A stretch of DNA of 64,000 nucleotides from Idiomarina abyssalis (GTDB taxonomy: Bacteria > Pseudomonadota > Gammaproteobacteria > Enterobacterales > Alteromonadaceae), in the NCBI RefSeq assembly GCF_900116625.1, contig NZ_FPBE01000001.1, positions 496,001 through 560,000 of the forward strand. The letters are read 5' to 3'. A model generated the notes under the pieces. It was given only the letters and a program-made list of their open reading frames with translations. It did not search any database and had not been told where the DNA came from. The position numbers were made by a program, and so were the translations under genes. How positions within the stretch are numbered: position 1 is the stretch's first letter; each line of letters begins with the position of its first letter. Positions 1-9,218 of this stretch are shown one piece after another.

Positions 1-1
1 G

Positions 2-172
2 GGTGATGAAGTCATTCACGGCGTGCTGGAACAAGCAGGTGGTACCGGTGGCGTTATTATTATTGATGCAAAGGGCAATATTGCTATGCCGTTTAATACC
101 GAAGGTATGTATCGTGGCTATATTAAAGGCGAGGGTGATGCCCATATTGCTATTTATAACGAGGATGAATAA
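2..172 (+). CDS. iaaA: Isoaspartyl peptidase / L-asparaginase (Ntn hydrolase), C-terminal fragment
   Basis: The reading frame is open from base 2 to a TAA at 170-172 and gives the last 56 residues of a protein whose start lies outside the window. The residues GGVIIID and PFNTEGMYRGY match the C-terminal end of the plant-type asparaginase / isoaspartyl dipeptidase family (E. coli IaaA ends the same way). These are N-terminal nucleophile hydrolases that cleave beta-aspartyl peptides and asparagine. The catalytic threonine is not in the visible part. The next gene, hrpA, starts 11 bases downstream on the same strand, so the two may be cotranscribed. The family call is good; the exact substrate preference cannot be judged from this fragment. 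Confidence 0.8.
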   Translation, partial: GDEVIHGVLEQAGGTGGVIIIDAKGNIAMPFNTEGMYRGYIKGEGDAHIAIYNEDE

Positions 173-183
173 GTTCGGAGTCT

Positions 184-3100
184 ATGAGTCGTCAAAAATC
201 GCACGATAAACTACAAAGTAAGCCCTTTGTTGATAAGTTTCAGACACAATTAGAGCAATGTACAACACAACAGGCCGCGCTTTTGCGCGGTCGTTTGCGT
301 GGCCTGAGCAAAATAAAAAATGAGCAACGACAGCAGCAGGTGCTGGAGCGGATAGCGGGCGATATTGAGACTGCTGAGTTGGCGTATCTGGAGCGTCAGC
401 AGCAAAAGTTTCATATCAGTTACCCCGAAGAATTGCCGGTTGCCCAGCAGCGTGGCGACATTAAGAAAGCCATTGAGCAGAATCCGGTGGTGGTCATTGC
501 CGGCGAGACCGGTTCGGGTAAAACCACGCAGCTACCGAAAATGTTGCTGGAACTGGGGTATGGTCGCAAAGGTACGATTGGTCATACTCAACCGCGACGC
601 TTGGCGGCTCGCAGTGTTGCCGCCCGTATTGGAGATGAGCTACAGGATCACGCTAAAAAGCAGGTGGGTTATAAAATCCGCTTTCAGGATGAGACCGCAC
701 CGACGACGGCAATAAAACTGATGACCGACGGTATGCTGTTATCCGAACTGCAGCAAGACCCTCTGCTACTGCAATACGACGCCATTATTATTGATGAAGC
801 GCATGAGCGCAGCCTGAACATCGACTTCTTGCTGGGTGTGCTGCATACGCTGCTGCCCAAACGCCGTGATCTCAAAGTTGTTATTACCTCCGCGACCATT
901 GAGACAGAACGTTTCTCCAAACACTTTCACGATGCCCCAGTACTGACGGTAACCGGTCGAACCTATCCGGTGGAAGTTCGGTATCGTCCCCCGAAAGAAG
1001 ACGGCAAAGCTGCTGATGCAGACGTATTGCAGGGTGTTTGTGAGGCGGTAGAAGAGCTGCAACGTGAAAGCGAAGGTGACATCCTTATTTTTGCCAGTGG
1101 TGAGCGCGAAATTCGTGATTACGCGGACGCTATTGGTGACTTGCAACTGCGTAATACGGAAGTTTTGCCCCTGTATGCGCGTTTGTCGTCACACGAGCAG
1201 AACCGTGTATTTCAGTCGCACAGTCAACGGCGTGTGGTTATTGCCACCAACGTAGCAGAAACGTCATTAACCGTGCCGGGCATACGCTTCGTGATTGACC
1301 CGGGAACGGTGCGTATGAGCCGTTACAGTTACCGCACTAAAGTGCAGCGTTTACCCATTGAGCCTATTTCACAGGCCAGTGCCAACCAGCGCAAGGGGCG
1401 TTGCGGCCGTATTGGTCCGGGCATCTGTATTCGCTTATACAGTGAAGAGGACTTTTTGCAGCGTCCGGAATATACCGATCCGGAAATTCTCCGTACCAAT
1501 TTGGCGGCGGTCATATTGCAAATGTCGTCGTTGCGCCTGGGTGACATTCGCCAGTTTCCTTTCGTACAGAAGCCCGACGAACGCTTTGTTAAAGACGGTT
1601 TGAACTTATTGGAAGAGCTGCATGCCATTAAACCCGGACGTAAAAATGAACAACCGAAATTAACAGATACGGGACGGCAGCTGTCACGGCTGCCTCTGGA
1701 TCCGCGACTGGCCAGAATGGTCATAGCCGGGCAGCAATACGGATGTGTTCGTGAAATGCTGATAATTACCGCGGCTTTGAGTATTCAGGACCCACGTGAA
1801 CGGCCACACGATGCACAGCAAAAGGCTGACGAGTGGCATCAACGTTTCCGCGACAAAAGCTCTGACTTTATGGCGTTTCTCAATTTATGGAACTACGTCA
1901 AAGAGCAGCAGAAATCGCTGTCAGGAAACCAGTTCCGTAAGCAGATGGGGCGTGAGTTTATTCATTTTATGCGTTTGCGTGAATGGCAGGACATTTACAC
2001 GCAAAGCCGGCAAACGGTTCGGGAAATGGGACTATCCATTAATGAGGAAGCTGCCACCTTTGAGCAAGTGCACCGGGCTTTAATTACCGGCTTATTGTCT
2101 CAAGTGGGCTTTAAAGAGGACCGGCACGAATATCAGGGAACACGGCAAACGCGTTTTCATATTTTCCCGGGCTCAGGTTTGTTCGGTAAACCGCCTAAGT
2201 GGGTTGTCACCGCTGAACTTGCCGAAACCTCAAAATTATATGCGCGAATTAATGCTGACATCGACCCTTTGTGGATAGAAGAAGCAGCTCCGCATTTAGT
2301 TAAAAAACAATACCTTGAACCTCACTTTGAAAAGAAACAAGGCAGTGTTATTGCCGATGAACAGGTGACTTTACTGGGGCTTATTCTGGTACCGAGAAGG
2401 CGCGTTCAATTCGGCCCGGTGTCGCCGGTTAAGGCCAGGGAAATATTCATACGCGAGGGGCTGGTTAATTCGCAGCTAACGCGCAAGTTGCCGTTTATTC
2501 AACACAACCTGAAATTAATTCAGGACGTTCAGGCGTTGGAGGCAAAGTCCCGCCGGCGAGATATTCTGGTGGATGAAGAGGTACTGTTCGAGGCTTATGA
2601 CCGCGCTATACCTGAAGGTATCTATAACGAGAAGTTGCTGGCAGGCTGGTGGCATAAGGCGGCCAAAAAAGAACCTAAGCTGCTGTTTTTTGAGCGCGAT
2701 GATCTTATTGCTGGTGAAACCGAGCATATTACAGAAAGCGACTATCCGGAGTTCTGGCGACAAGGTAACCTCCGATTGCCGTTAAGCTACCATTTTGAGC
2801 CTAACGCAGAAGATGACGGTGTCAGTGTGAATATTCAGCTGGGTATTCTGAACCAGGTTAAGCAGGAAGGTTTCGACTGGCATATTCCGGCGTTGCGTGA
2901 AGAGCGTATTGCCCACTTAATTAAGTCGCTGCCGAAAACCTTACGTCGGAATTTTGTACCTGCACCTAACTTCGCTGGTGCGATTATAGCCGATGTTGAG
3001 CCGCTGCAAGGGCGCTTAACTGACGCTATGGCGACTAAATTGCGCCGTATGACCGGCGTGACAGTTCCGGAGGAAAACTGGGATGAGTCGTCGTTACCGG

Positions 3101-4113
3101 CTCATTTACGCATGAATTTTAAGATTTTTGACGGTAAGAAACTGGTGAATCAGGGGCGCGACTTGCAAAGCCTTCAGCAGCAGTTGTCCGGTAGAGTGCA
3201 GCAGCGGCTGGAGAAAACAGCCGGTGACGATATTAGCCGTGAGCGCGTCGATAGCTGGGACTTTGATGACTTACCGGAAGTTACTACCGAGCGCCAGCAA
3301 GGTTTTGAGCTGAAGGCGTATCCGGGCTTAATCAATAAAGGCAAAGGACAGGTTGCTCTGCAATTGTTCGATAACCCGGAGCAGGCGAAGAAGCATCATA
3401 AAGCCGGTGTACGCGAATTGTTACTACAGCAAATACCGTCACCAATTAAGCATTTACAGAAATCACTGTCGAATAAAGCCAAGTTGGCTATGTACTTTAA
3501 CCCCTGGGGAAAAGTGGATGCGTTAATAGCCGACTGTATCGCAGCGGCGGTAGACGGGCTCGTTCAAGAGCAAATTGAACAGGGCAATGAGCTCCGTGAA
3601 CAAAAGGGCTTTGAGCAATTAAAAGACATTGTCCGTGCTAATTTGAATGAACGTGTTGAGCAAATAGCAGGGGAAGTCGAGCAGTGTTTACTTTTGTCGC
3701 AACAGGTCAGAAAGTCTCTTAAAGGTAAAATTCCACTGGACCAGATTCAGTCGCGGGGGGATATTCAGGATCAATTGGATAACCTGGTGTTCGCTGGTTT
3801 TGTATCCGCTTTTGGCGGGGATCGTTTGAGTGACATTGTGCGTTATTTGAAGGCTATTCAACGTCGGCTGGAAAAACTGCCGGTCGATCCGAATAAAGAC
3901 CGGTTAATGACTCTGACTCTGGCCAACCTTGAAGAGCAGTACAAAGCAGCGGTAAAAGCTTATGAAAATAAAGGCTCGGTGATTCCGGATGAGGTTGCTG
4001 AAATTCGCTGGATGATTGAAGAGCTGAGAGTGTCGTTTTTTGCGCAGACGCTGGGAACCAAGTATCCGGTGTCAGAAAAGCGGGTTAAACAAGCAATAGA
4101 GGCGGCTAAATAG
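184..4113 (+). CDS. hrpA: ATP-dependent RNA helicase HrpA
   Basis: The 1309-residue product is close to the usual HrpA length of about 1300. It is a cytoplasmic DEAH-box helicase; in E. coli HrpA acts on mRNA and helps resolve stalled ribosomes. Visible motifs are the P-loop GETGSGKT at 107-114, DEAH at 204-207, SAT at 236-238 and motif VI QRKGRCGRIG at 402-411, followed by the HA2/OB-type region and the long C-terminal extension characteristic of HrpA rather than HrpB. The ATG is preceded by GGAG at 177-180. It follows the isoaspartyl peptidase gene closely and converges on grxA. All helicase motifs look intact. Confidence 0.97.
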   Translation: MSRQKSHDKLQSKPFVDKFQTQLEQCTTQQAALLRGRLRGLSKIKNEQRQQQVLERIAGDIETAELAYLERQQQKFHISYPEELPVAQQRGDIKKAIEQNPVVVIAGETGSGKTTQLPKMLLELGYGRKGTIGHTQPRRLAARSVAARIGDELQDHAKKQVGYKIRFQDETAPTTAIKLMTDGMLLSELQQDPLLLQYDAIIIDEAHERSLNIDFLLGVLHTLLPKRRDLKVVITSATIETERFSKHFHDAPVLTVTGRTYPVEVRYRPPKEDGKAADADVLQGVCEAVEELQRESEGDILIFASGEREIRDYADAIGDLQLRNTEVLPLYARLSSHEQNRVFQSHSQRRVVIATNVAETSLTVPGIRFVIDPGTVRMSRYSYRTKVQRLPIEPISQASANQRKGRCGRIGPGICIRLYSEEDFLQRPEYTDPEILRTNLAAVILQMSSLRLGDIRQFPFVQKPDERFVKDGLNLLEELHAIKPGRKNEQPKLTDTGRQLSRLPLDPRLARMVIAGQQYGCVREMLIITAALSIQDPRERPHDAQQKADEWHQRFRDKSSDFMAFLNLWNYVKEQQKSLSGNQFRKQMGREFIHFMRLREWQDIYTQSRQTVREMGLSINEEAATFEQVHRALITGLLSQVGFKEDRHEYQGTRQTRFHIFPGSGLFGKPPKWVVTAELAETSKLYARINADIDPLWIEEAAPHLVKKQYLEPHFEKKQGSVIADEQVTLLGLILVPRRRVQFGPVSPVKAREIFIREGLVNSQLTRKLPFIQHNLKLIQDVQALEAKSRRRDILVDEEVLFEAYDRAIPEGIYNEKLLAGWWHKAAKKEPKLLFFERDDLIAGETEHITESDYPEFWRQGNLRLPLSYHFEPNAEDDGVSVNIQLGILNQVKQEGFDWHIPALREERIAHLIKSLPKTLRRNFVPAPNFAGAIIADVEPLQGRLTDAMATKLRRMTGVTVPEENWDESSLPAHLRMNFKIFDGKKLVNQGRDLQSLQQQLSGRVQQRLEKTAGDDISRERVDSWDFDDLPEVTTERQQGFELKAYPGLINKGKGQVALQLFDNPEQAKKHHKAGVRELLLQQIPSPIKHLQKSLSNKAKLAMYFNPWGKVDALIADCIAAAVDGLVQEQIEQGNELREQKGFEQLKDIVRANLNERVEQIAGEVEQCLLLSQQVRKSLKGKIPLDQIQSRGDIQDQLDNLVFAGFVSAFGGDRLSDIVRYLKAIQRRLEKLPVDPNKDRLMTLTLANLEEQYKAAVKAYENKGSVIPDEVAEIRWMIEELRVSFFAQTLGTKYPVSEKRVKQAIEAAK

Positions 4114-4122
4114 CCGCCTCTA
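4097..4122. terminator. Perfect 12-bp hairpin over the hrpA stop codon
   Basis: Bases 4097-4108 and 4111-4122 are exact reverse complements with only AA between them, and the hrpA TAG lies inside the right arm. The hairpin is G+C rich and sits between convergent hrpA and grxA. No T-run follows on either strand, so it is not a canonical intrinsic terminator. It may protect the 3' end or mark a Rho-dependent end. Confidence 0.4.
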
Positions 4123-4144
4123 GACATGAATTCGTAAGCGCAAA

Positions 4145-4411
4145 TTAGGCGGTGTAAAGCCCTAAGTTTTCTTTTGCGTAAGCTTCAAACTCAGTGAAGC
4201 CGCCAACGTGTTGTTCGTCGACAAAAATTTGAGGAACAGTCTGGACAGGTTTACCGACTGTTTTTTCAAGGTCAGCCTTGCTGATACCTTCAGCGTGAAT
4301 ATCGACATAGCGATAATCAAAGTCATCCATATCGGCTTTTAATTTGTCCGCAACTTCTACGGCACGAACACAAAAAGGACAACCCGGACGTCCAAAAATT
4401 ACTGTAAACAT
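4145..4411 (-). CDS. grxA: Glutaredoxin 1 family (GrxA-type)
   Basis: The 88-residue product is a small cytosolic dithiol glutaredoxin that in E. coli reduces ribonucleotide reductase and other disulfides with glutathione. The active site CPFC is at residues 11-14, and TVPQIFVD followed by HVGGFTEF is the glutathione-binding end typical of GrxA. I chose the ATG at 4411, because GAGAGG lies about six bases upstream and E. coli GrxA begins at the same point; a TTG six codons earlier is also open but poorly placed. It lies just downstream of nrdA-nrdB-yfaE in the same orientation, which suits its role as reductant for that enzyme, though it seems to have its own promoter. Confidence 0.93.
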   Translation of the reverse strand: MFTVIFGRPGCPFCVRAVEVADKLKADMDDFDYRYVDIHAEGISKADLEKTVGKPVQTVPQIFVDEQHVGGFTEFEAYAKENLGLYTA

Positions 4412-4444
4412 GAAATACCTCTCTCGCAAAAATAGATTGCGGCC

Positions 4445-4473
4445 ATTATCCAGATTTTAGTGCTGGTTAACAA
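4445..4473 (-). promoter_or_regulatory. Predicted sigma-70 promoter of grxA
   Basis: Reading the minus strand, TTGTTA (4473-4468) and GATAAT (4450-4445) are separated by exactly 17 bases, with four and five matches to the consensus hexamers. The predicted start near 4438 gives a leader of about 27 bases with the GAGAGG ribosome site. This would let the glutaredoxin be expressed apart from the nrd operon. Confidence 0.45.
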
Positions 4474-4513
4474 TTCTTCTGTACGATGGGCACAATCGAT
4501 TTAATGAATAAGG

Positions 4514-4774
4514 CTAGTGCTCAATATCTAAATCTGATTCAGGAACGCAACAACAGGGCAGAATATCGCCTTTTCTGACATAGGCGAGCGGCTCGGTTGT
4601 ATAGCGAACTGTGCCGGACTTTAACGTGCTTCTGCAGGCACCACAGAAACCACTACGACAATGGTAATGCATTTCTAACTGATGCTTCTCTAAGGCTTCG
4701 AGTAAAGTGCCTTCAGTCGCATCAACGGCAAGCTCGGGCCCGCCGTTGACTTTGACTTTAAAGGTGTTGGCCAT
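4514..4774 (-). CDS. yfaE: 2Fe-2S ferredoxin YfaE, NrdB cofactor maintenance
   Basis: This 86-residue plant-type ferredoxin has cysteines C39, C44 and C47 in the CRSGFCGAC loop and a fourth ligand in the CCC run at 74-76. In E. coli YfaE supplies electrons that regenerate the diferric-tyrosyl cofactor of the NrdB subunit. The gene begins three bases after nrdB ends, on the same strand, so nrdA-nrdB-yfaE form one transcription unit as in enteric bacteria. Length and context both agree with the assignment. Confidence 0.92.
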   Translation of the reverse strand: MANTFKVKVNGGPELAVDATEGTLLEALEKHQLEMHYHCRSGFCGACRSTLKSGTVRYTTEPLAYVRKGDILPCCCVPESDLDIEH

Positions 4775-4777
4775 AGC

Positions 4778-5911
4778 TTAGAGATCAAAGTCCCCAAGGT
4801 CAGAGGCATTAACCTCACTGTCTATTTGACCAACAAGGTAAGAGGTAATTTCAGACTCTTGTGGTGCTACCTGAACGTTGTCTGACACCAGATACTTGTT
4901 CATCCAGGGCAGTGGGTTAGAACGCTGATTTTCAAATGGAGCATCAAAGCCTATGGCCTGCATACGCAAGTTGGCAATGTACTCGACATATTGGCACAGC
5001 ATGCTTTCGTTCAGACCTATCATTGAACCGTCTTTAAACAAGTAGTGCGCCCACTGTTTTTCCTGTTTAACAGCTGTCATGAAAATCTCGTAGGCATCAC
5101 CGCGAAGCTCTTCGGCAATTTCTTTCATTTCCGGGTCGTCTTCGCCGTACTGCCACAAATTAAGAATGTGCTGTGTTGATGTAAGGTGAACGTTTTCATC
5201 GCGAGCAATCAGTTTGATGATTTTTGCGTTACCTTCCATTAATTCACGTTCTGCAAAAGCAAAGGTGCAGGCAAAGCTAACGTAAAAACGAATAGCTTCT
5301 AGAGCGTTAACCGAGTTAATGCACAAAAACAGCTTTTTCTTTATTTCGCGCTGAGTGACCGTATAGGTCTTACCGTCAACGACAATATCGCCTTCGCCGT
5401 GGGTTTGTAGCAGCTGAGTGTAAAAAATAAGATCGTCGTAGTACTTTGAAATGTCATTAGCGCGAATTTTAATTTGCTCGTTAATGACAATATCTTCAAA
5501 GACTTCGCTGGGGTCACTAAACAAGTTACGCAGTATGTGCGTGTATGACCGCGAGTGAATGGTCTCAAAGAATGACCAGGTTTCGATCCAGGTTTCTAAC
5601 TCAGGAAGGGATACGATAGGTAGTAGCGCGATATTCGGCGAACGACCCTGAATCGAATCCAGAAGTGTCTGATACTTCAAGTTAGAAATAAACACATGCT
5701 TTTCGCTGGCAGTCAGTTTATTAAAGTCGATACGGTCACGGCTGACATCGATTTCTTCAGGGCGCCAGAAAAAGCTGATTTGTTTTTCGATAAGCTTTTC
5801 GAAAATACTGTGTTTTTGTTGATCATAGCGAGCAACGTTAACGGAGTTGCCTAAAAACATAGGCTCCGTTAACGGGTTATTCTGCTCTTGGTTAAACGTT
5901 GAGTACGACAT
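4778..5911 (-). CDS. nrdB: Class Ia ribonucleotide reductase, beta subunit NrdB
   Basis: The 377-residue product matches the usual length of NrdB. It carries the radical and diiron site that starts reduction of ribonucleoside diphosphates in the NrdA2B2 complex. The iron ligands and radical tyrosine are visible as D85, E116, H119 and Y123 ([10 protein letters not shown]), each one residue later than in E. coli. The acidic C-terminal tail that docks on NrdA is present. It lies 18 bases downstream of nrdA and 3 bases upstream of yfaE. Oxygen-dependent deoxynucleotide synthesis is therefore the expected mode. Confidence 0.98.
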   Translation of the reverse strand: MSYSTFNQEQNNPLTEPMFLGNSVNVARYDQQKHSIFEKLIEKQISFFWRPEEIDVSRDRIDFNKLTASEKHVFISNLKYQTLLDSIQGRSPNIALLPIVSLPELETWIETWSFFETIHSRSYTHILRNLFSDPSEVFEDIVINEQIKIRANDISKYYDDLIFYTQLLQTHGEGDIVVDGKTYTVTQREIKKKLFLCINSVNALEAIRFYVSFACTFAFAERELMEGNAKIIKLIARDENVHLTSTQHILNLWQYGEDDPEMKEIAEELRGDAYEIFMTAVKQEKQWAHYLFKDGSMIGLNESMLCQYVEYIANLRMQAIGFDAPFENQRSNPLPWMNKYLVSDNVQVAPQESEITSYLVGQIDSEVNASDLGDFDL

Positions 5912-5929
5912 TCGCTAAAATCCTTATTA

Positions 5930-8260
5930 TTAAATTTTACAAGCACCACCGGCACAATCGTCATCTTCTTCGATGATAACTTCTGCGCTCTGGGCCTGAG
6001 GCTTGTCGGCACGTTGACGTGCAGCAATGTCGGACTGGTTGTCAGCAGCACCATCACGAGTGTTGTGATAATAGAGCGTTTTAACTCCCAGTTTATAAGC
6101 GGTTAACAAGTCTTGCAGAAGCTGTTTCATCGGTACTTTACCCGCATCAAACTTGTTCGGGTCGTAATTGGTATTGGCAGAAATTGTCTGGTCCACAAAT
6201 TTTTGCATGATACCAACCAGCTCAAGATACCCTTTGTTATTCGGTATTTGCCATAACAACTCGTATTTGTCTTTCAAGTTTTCGTAGTCAGGGACAACCT
6301 GTTTAGTTACCCCGTCTTTTGACGACTTAATGCTGACAAAACCCCGCGGAGGCTCGATACCGTTAGTTGCATTAGAAATCTGCGACGATGTTTCTGACGG
6401 CATTAGAGCGGATAATGTTGAATTACGCATACCGTGTTGTTTAATGTCAGCACGGAGCTTATCCCAGTCTAAATGCAGTGGTTCGTCGCACACTTTGTCC
6501 AGATCTTTCTTATAGGTATCGGTTGGCATAATGCCCTGAGAGTAAGTGGTCTCATTAAATTTAGGGCAGGCGCCTTTTTCTTTAGCCAGATTCATTGAAG
6601 CTTGCATCAGGTAATACTGTATAGCTTCAAAGGTTTGGTGAACCAGGCCGTTTGCAGAGCCGTCTGAATATTTAACACCGTGCTTGGCTAAGTAATAAGC
6701 AAAGTTAATAACACCAATACCCAGAGTACGGCGGTTCATGGTGGCGTTGTAAGCTGCCGGAACAGGGTACTCCTGATAATCCAGCAGGCTATCCAGTGCG
6801 CGAACGGCCAAGTCTGCTAAGTTTTCAAATTCACTCAGGCTTTCAATTTTACCTAAGTTAAAGGCTGACAGAGTACAAAGCGCTATTTCACCTTCTTCGT
6901 CATTTACGTGACTTAACGGCTTAGTTGGCAATGCAATTTCAAGACACAAGTTACTTTGACGGATAGGCGCAACTTTAGAGTCAAATGGGCTGTGCGTGTT
7001 GCAATGGTCTACGTTTTGCACATAGATACGGCCGGTGCTGGCACGCTCCTGCATAAACAGACCAAACAGCTCAATGGCTTTAATACGTTTTTTACGGATG
7101 CTCTCATCCTGTTCGTACTGCTGGTATAAACGCTCAAATTCGTCCTGATCTTCAAAGAAGGCGTCGTAAAGCCCCGGAACGTCCGACGGACTGAACAGGG
7201 TAATGTAATCGTCTTTAATCAGGCGCTGATACATGGTGCGGTTAAATTGAACACCATAGTCCAGGTGGCGAACTCGGTTTTCTTCAACACCCCGGTTATT
7301 TTTCAGTACTAATAGACTTTCAACTTCCAGGTGCCAAAGTGGGTAGAACAAGGTAGCCGCGCCACCACGAACACCACCTTGCGAGCAGCTTTTAACGGCT
7401 GTCTGGAAGTACTTATAGAATGGGATACAGCCGGTGTGGAAAGCTTCACCATTACGGATAGGGCTGCCTAATGCGCGAATACGCCCCGCGTTAATACCAA
7501 TACCGGCGCGCTGAGAGACGTATTTTACGATAGCACTGGCGGTGGCATTAATAGAATCGAGACTATCGCCAGCTTCAATTAAAACACAGGAGCTGAATTG
7601 ACGTGTCGGCGTACGTACACCTGACATAATCGGTGTCGGTAGAGAAATTTTAAATTCAGAAGCTGCATCGTAGAAACGTTTAACGTAATCCATACGAGTG
7701 CTTTTCGGGTAATCCGAAAACAGACAAGCGGCGACTAATATGTATAAGAACTGCGCGCTTTCATAGATGTCACCCGTTACCCGGTTCTGAACCAGATACT
7801 TGTTTTCCAGCTGTTTAACCGCAGCATAAGAGAAGTTCATGTCACGCCAGTGATCAAGGAACTCGTCCATTTGATCGAACTCTTCTTCGCTGTAGTCATC
7901 CATCAGGTGTTCATCGTAGCGATGCTCGGCCACCATTTTTTTCACATGGTCGTATAGACGCGGTGGTTCAAACTTACCGTAAGCACGTTTACGCAAGTGG
8001 AAGATAGCCAGTCGCGCTGCCATATACTGATAGTCGGGCGCATCTTCCGAAATGAGATCGGCAGCTGCTTTAATGATAGTTTCATGAATGTCTTCAGTTT
8101 TAATGCCATCGTAAAACTGAATGTGAGATTTAATTTCAACCTGAGAGGCTGAGACATTATTCAGTCCTTCAGCAGCCCACATGATCACTCGGTGAATTTT
8201 ATCGAGGTTTAGCGGTTCGCGTTCGCCGCTGCGTTTCGTAACATAAAGTTGCTCGTTCAT
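5930..8260 (-). CDS. nrdA: Class Ia ribonucleotide reductase, alpha subunit NrdA
   Basis: The 776-residue catalytic subunit is slightly longer than E. coli NrdA (761), mainly because of an extended C-terminal tail. An ATP-cone regulatory domain opens the protein (YVTKRSGEREPLNLDKI, from residue 6). The catalytic cysteines sit at C225, C439 and C462, identical to E. coli numbering, and the C-terminal redox pair that is reduced by thioredoxin or glutaredoxin is C769 and C774 in CAGGAC. It makes dNDPs from NDPs together with NrdB, encoded immediately downstream. Two NrdR boxes lie in the upstream region. Confidence 0.98.
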   Translation of the reverse strand: MNEQLYVTKRSGEREPLNLDKIHRVIMWAAEGLNNVSASQVEIKSHIQFYDGIKTEDIHETIIKAAADLISEDAPDYQYMAARLAIFHLRKRAYGKFEPPRLYDHVKKMVAEHRYDEHLMDDYSEEEFDQMDEFLDHWRDMNFSYAAVKQLENKYLVQNRVTGDIYESAQFLYILVAACLFSDYPKSTRMDYVKRFYDAASEFKISLPTPIMSGVRTPTRQFSSCVLIEAGDSLDSINATASAIVKYVSQRAGIGINAGRIRALGSPIRNGEAFHTGCIPFYKYFQTAVKSCSQGGVRGGAATLFYPLWHLEVESLLVLKNNRGVEENRVRHLDYGVQFNRTMYQRLIKDDYITLFSPSDVPGLYDAFFEDQDEFERLYQQYEQDESIRKKRIKAIELFGLFMQERASTGRIYVQNVDHCNTHSPFDSKVAPIRQSNLCLEIALPTKPLSHVNDEEGEIALCTLSAFNLGKIESLSEFENLADLAVRALDSLLDYQEYPVPAAYNATMNRRTLGIGVINFAYYLAKHGVKYSDGSANGLVHQTFEAIQYYLMQASMNLAKEKGACPKFNETTYSQGIMPTDTYKKDLDKVCDEPLHLDWDKLRADIKQHGMRNSTLSALMPSETSSQISNATNGIEPPRGFVSIKSSKDGVTKQVVPDYENLKDKYELLWQIPNNKGYLELVGIMQKFVDQTISANTNYDPNKFDAGKVPMKQLLQDLLTAYKLGVKTLYYHNTRDGAADNQSDIAARQRADKPQAQSAEVIIEEDDDCAGGACKI

Positions 8261-8298
8261 TTTGCGCCGACTCTTAGCTTTTTGTTATAGGTTTGTAG

Positions 8299-8355
8299 CC
8301 ACAAGATATAGTGCTTATTAGTTGTACAGAGCGATATTTACACAATATCTAGTGT
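8299..8355 (-). promoter_or_regulatory. Pair of NrdR boxes upstream of nrdA
   Basis: The segment 8340-8355 matches the NrdR consensus ACACWATATATWGTGT at 15 of 16 positions. A weaker partner lies at 8299-8314 (CCACAAGATATAGTGC). Their centres are 41 bases apart, close to four helical turns, which is how paired NrdR boxes are arranged. NrdR is the dATP/ATP-sensing repressor of ribonucleotide reductase genes, so nrdA-nrdB-yfaE is expected to be repressed when deoxynucleotides are plentiful. The rest of the 271-base gap between nrdA and the next gene (8261-8531) shows no coding potential, and I could not settle on a -35/-10 pair. Confidence 0.8.
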
Positions 8356-8531
8356 GTCTGGGATGAACTGTATGCTAGGTCTAACTGGCAATACGATCAA
8401 GTGAATTTAACGGTAAAAACGGAATAATTTTGAATTCAGAATCTTGATTTTTTGCCAGCCTTTAACTGGCCTGAGTTTGCGCTGAAAAGTTTTCTATATA
8501 ATTTTTTTGTCTTTTAAAGGAAGTTATTAGA

Positions 8532-9215
8532 TCAAGAGTTATTGATAGCCAGTAACTCCAGCAATGCCAGCGGAGATTCAATGTGATAATCGGCCTGCCA
8601 GCGCTGGGGTTGGTCTTCGTTACTGATATAACCGTACTCGGCAAGCACCGTGACCATTCCGGCGTTACGGCCGGCTTCAATATCGCGTTCGGCATCACCC
8701 ACGTAAAGGCAGTCTGTTGGTTCAACACCCAGTTTCTCAGCCGCATAGAATAAAGGTTCAGGCGATGGTTTTGCGACACTGAGAGTATCGCCGCTCACCA
8801 CAACTTCAATAGCTTCAAATTCGGGGAAGTGCGGTAATAACAGGTGTGTCAGGCGTTCAGGCTTATTGGTCACTATAGCGACCTTAATGGATTCACGTTG
8901 TAATACCGCCAGTAGCTCCAGGACACCCGGGTAAGGTTGGGTATGAGTAGCAATATTATTCTTATAGGCACTCAGGAAGGCGTGTCTCAGCTCTGTTTCC
9001 ATGTGCGTATAATTGTCATCAAAGGCCAATTTTAGTAAGCCTCTGGAACCATGGGACGCAACTGGTGTAAACACTTCAGCAGTGACAGCAGGGCGCTCGT
9101 ATTGCTCGCAAACAGCATTTAATGCGGCGCCTAAATCGGGTGCGGTATCAAGTAAGGTGCCATCTAAATCAAACAGGACAGCTTTTACCGGAGAACTTTT
9201 ATCTGAGGAACTCAT
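8532..9215 (-). CDS. HAD phosphatase of the MupP / phosphoglycolate phosphatase family
   Basis: The 227-residue protein is a class IA haloacid dehalogenase. DLDGT at 16-20 provides the nucleophile D16 and acid/base D18, VTNKP is motif II, and VGDAERDIEAGRNAG is motif IV. It starts three bases after ubiG. In Pseudomonas the HAD gene next to ubiG is mupP, an N-acetylmuramate 6-phosphate phosphatase of cell-wall recycling, and the C-terminal AEYGYI plus the following D-P-x-W segment look like that protein. Older annotations would call it gph, phosphoglycolate phosphatase. The fold is certain, the substrate is not. Confidence 0.85.
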   Translation of the reverse strand: MSSSDKSSPVKAVLFDLDGTLLDTAPDLGAALNAVCEQYERPAVTAEVFTPVASHGSRGLLKLAFDDNYTHMETELRHAFLSAYKNNIATHTQPYPGVLELLAVLQRESIKVAIVTNKPERLTHLLLPHFPEFEAIEVVVSGDTLSVAKPSPEPLFYAAEKLGVEPTDCLYVGDAERDIEAGRNAGMVTVLAEYGYISNEDQPQRWQADYHIESPLALLELLAINNS

Positions 9216-9218
9216 TAA

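Noticed and set aside
766-1146. 126-residue open frame opposite hrpA
   Set aside because: It lies opposite the conserved helicase core of hrpA, lacks a ribosome site and resembles no known family. It is a shadow of the real gene.
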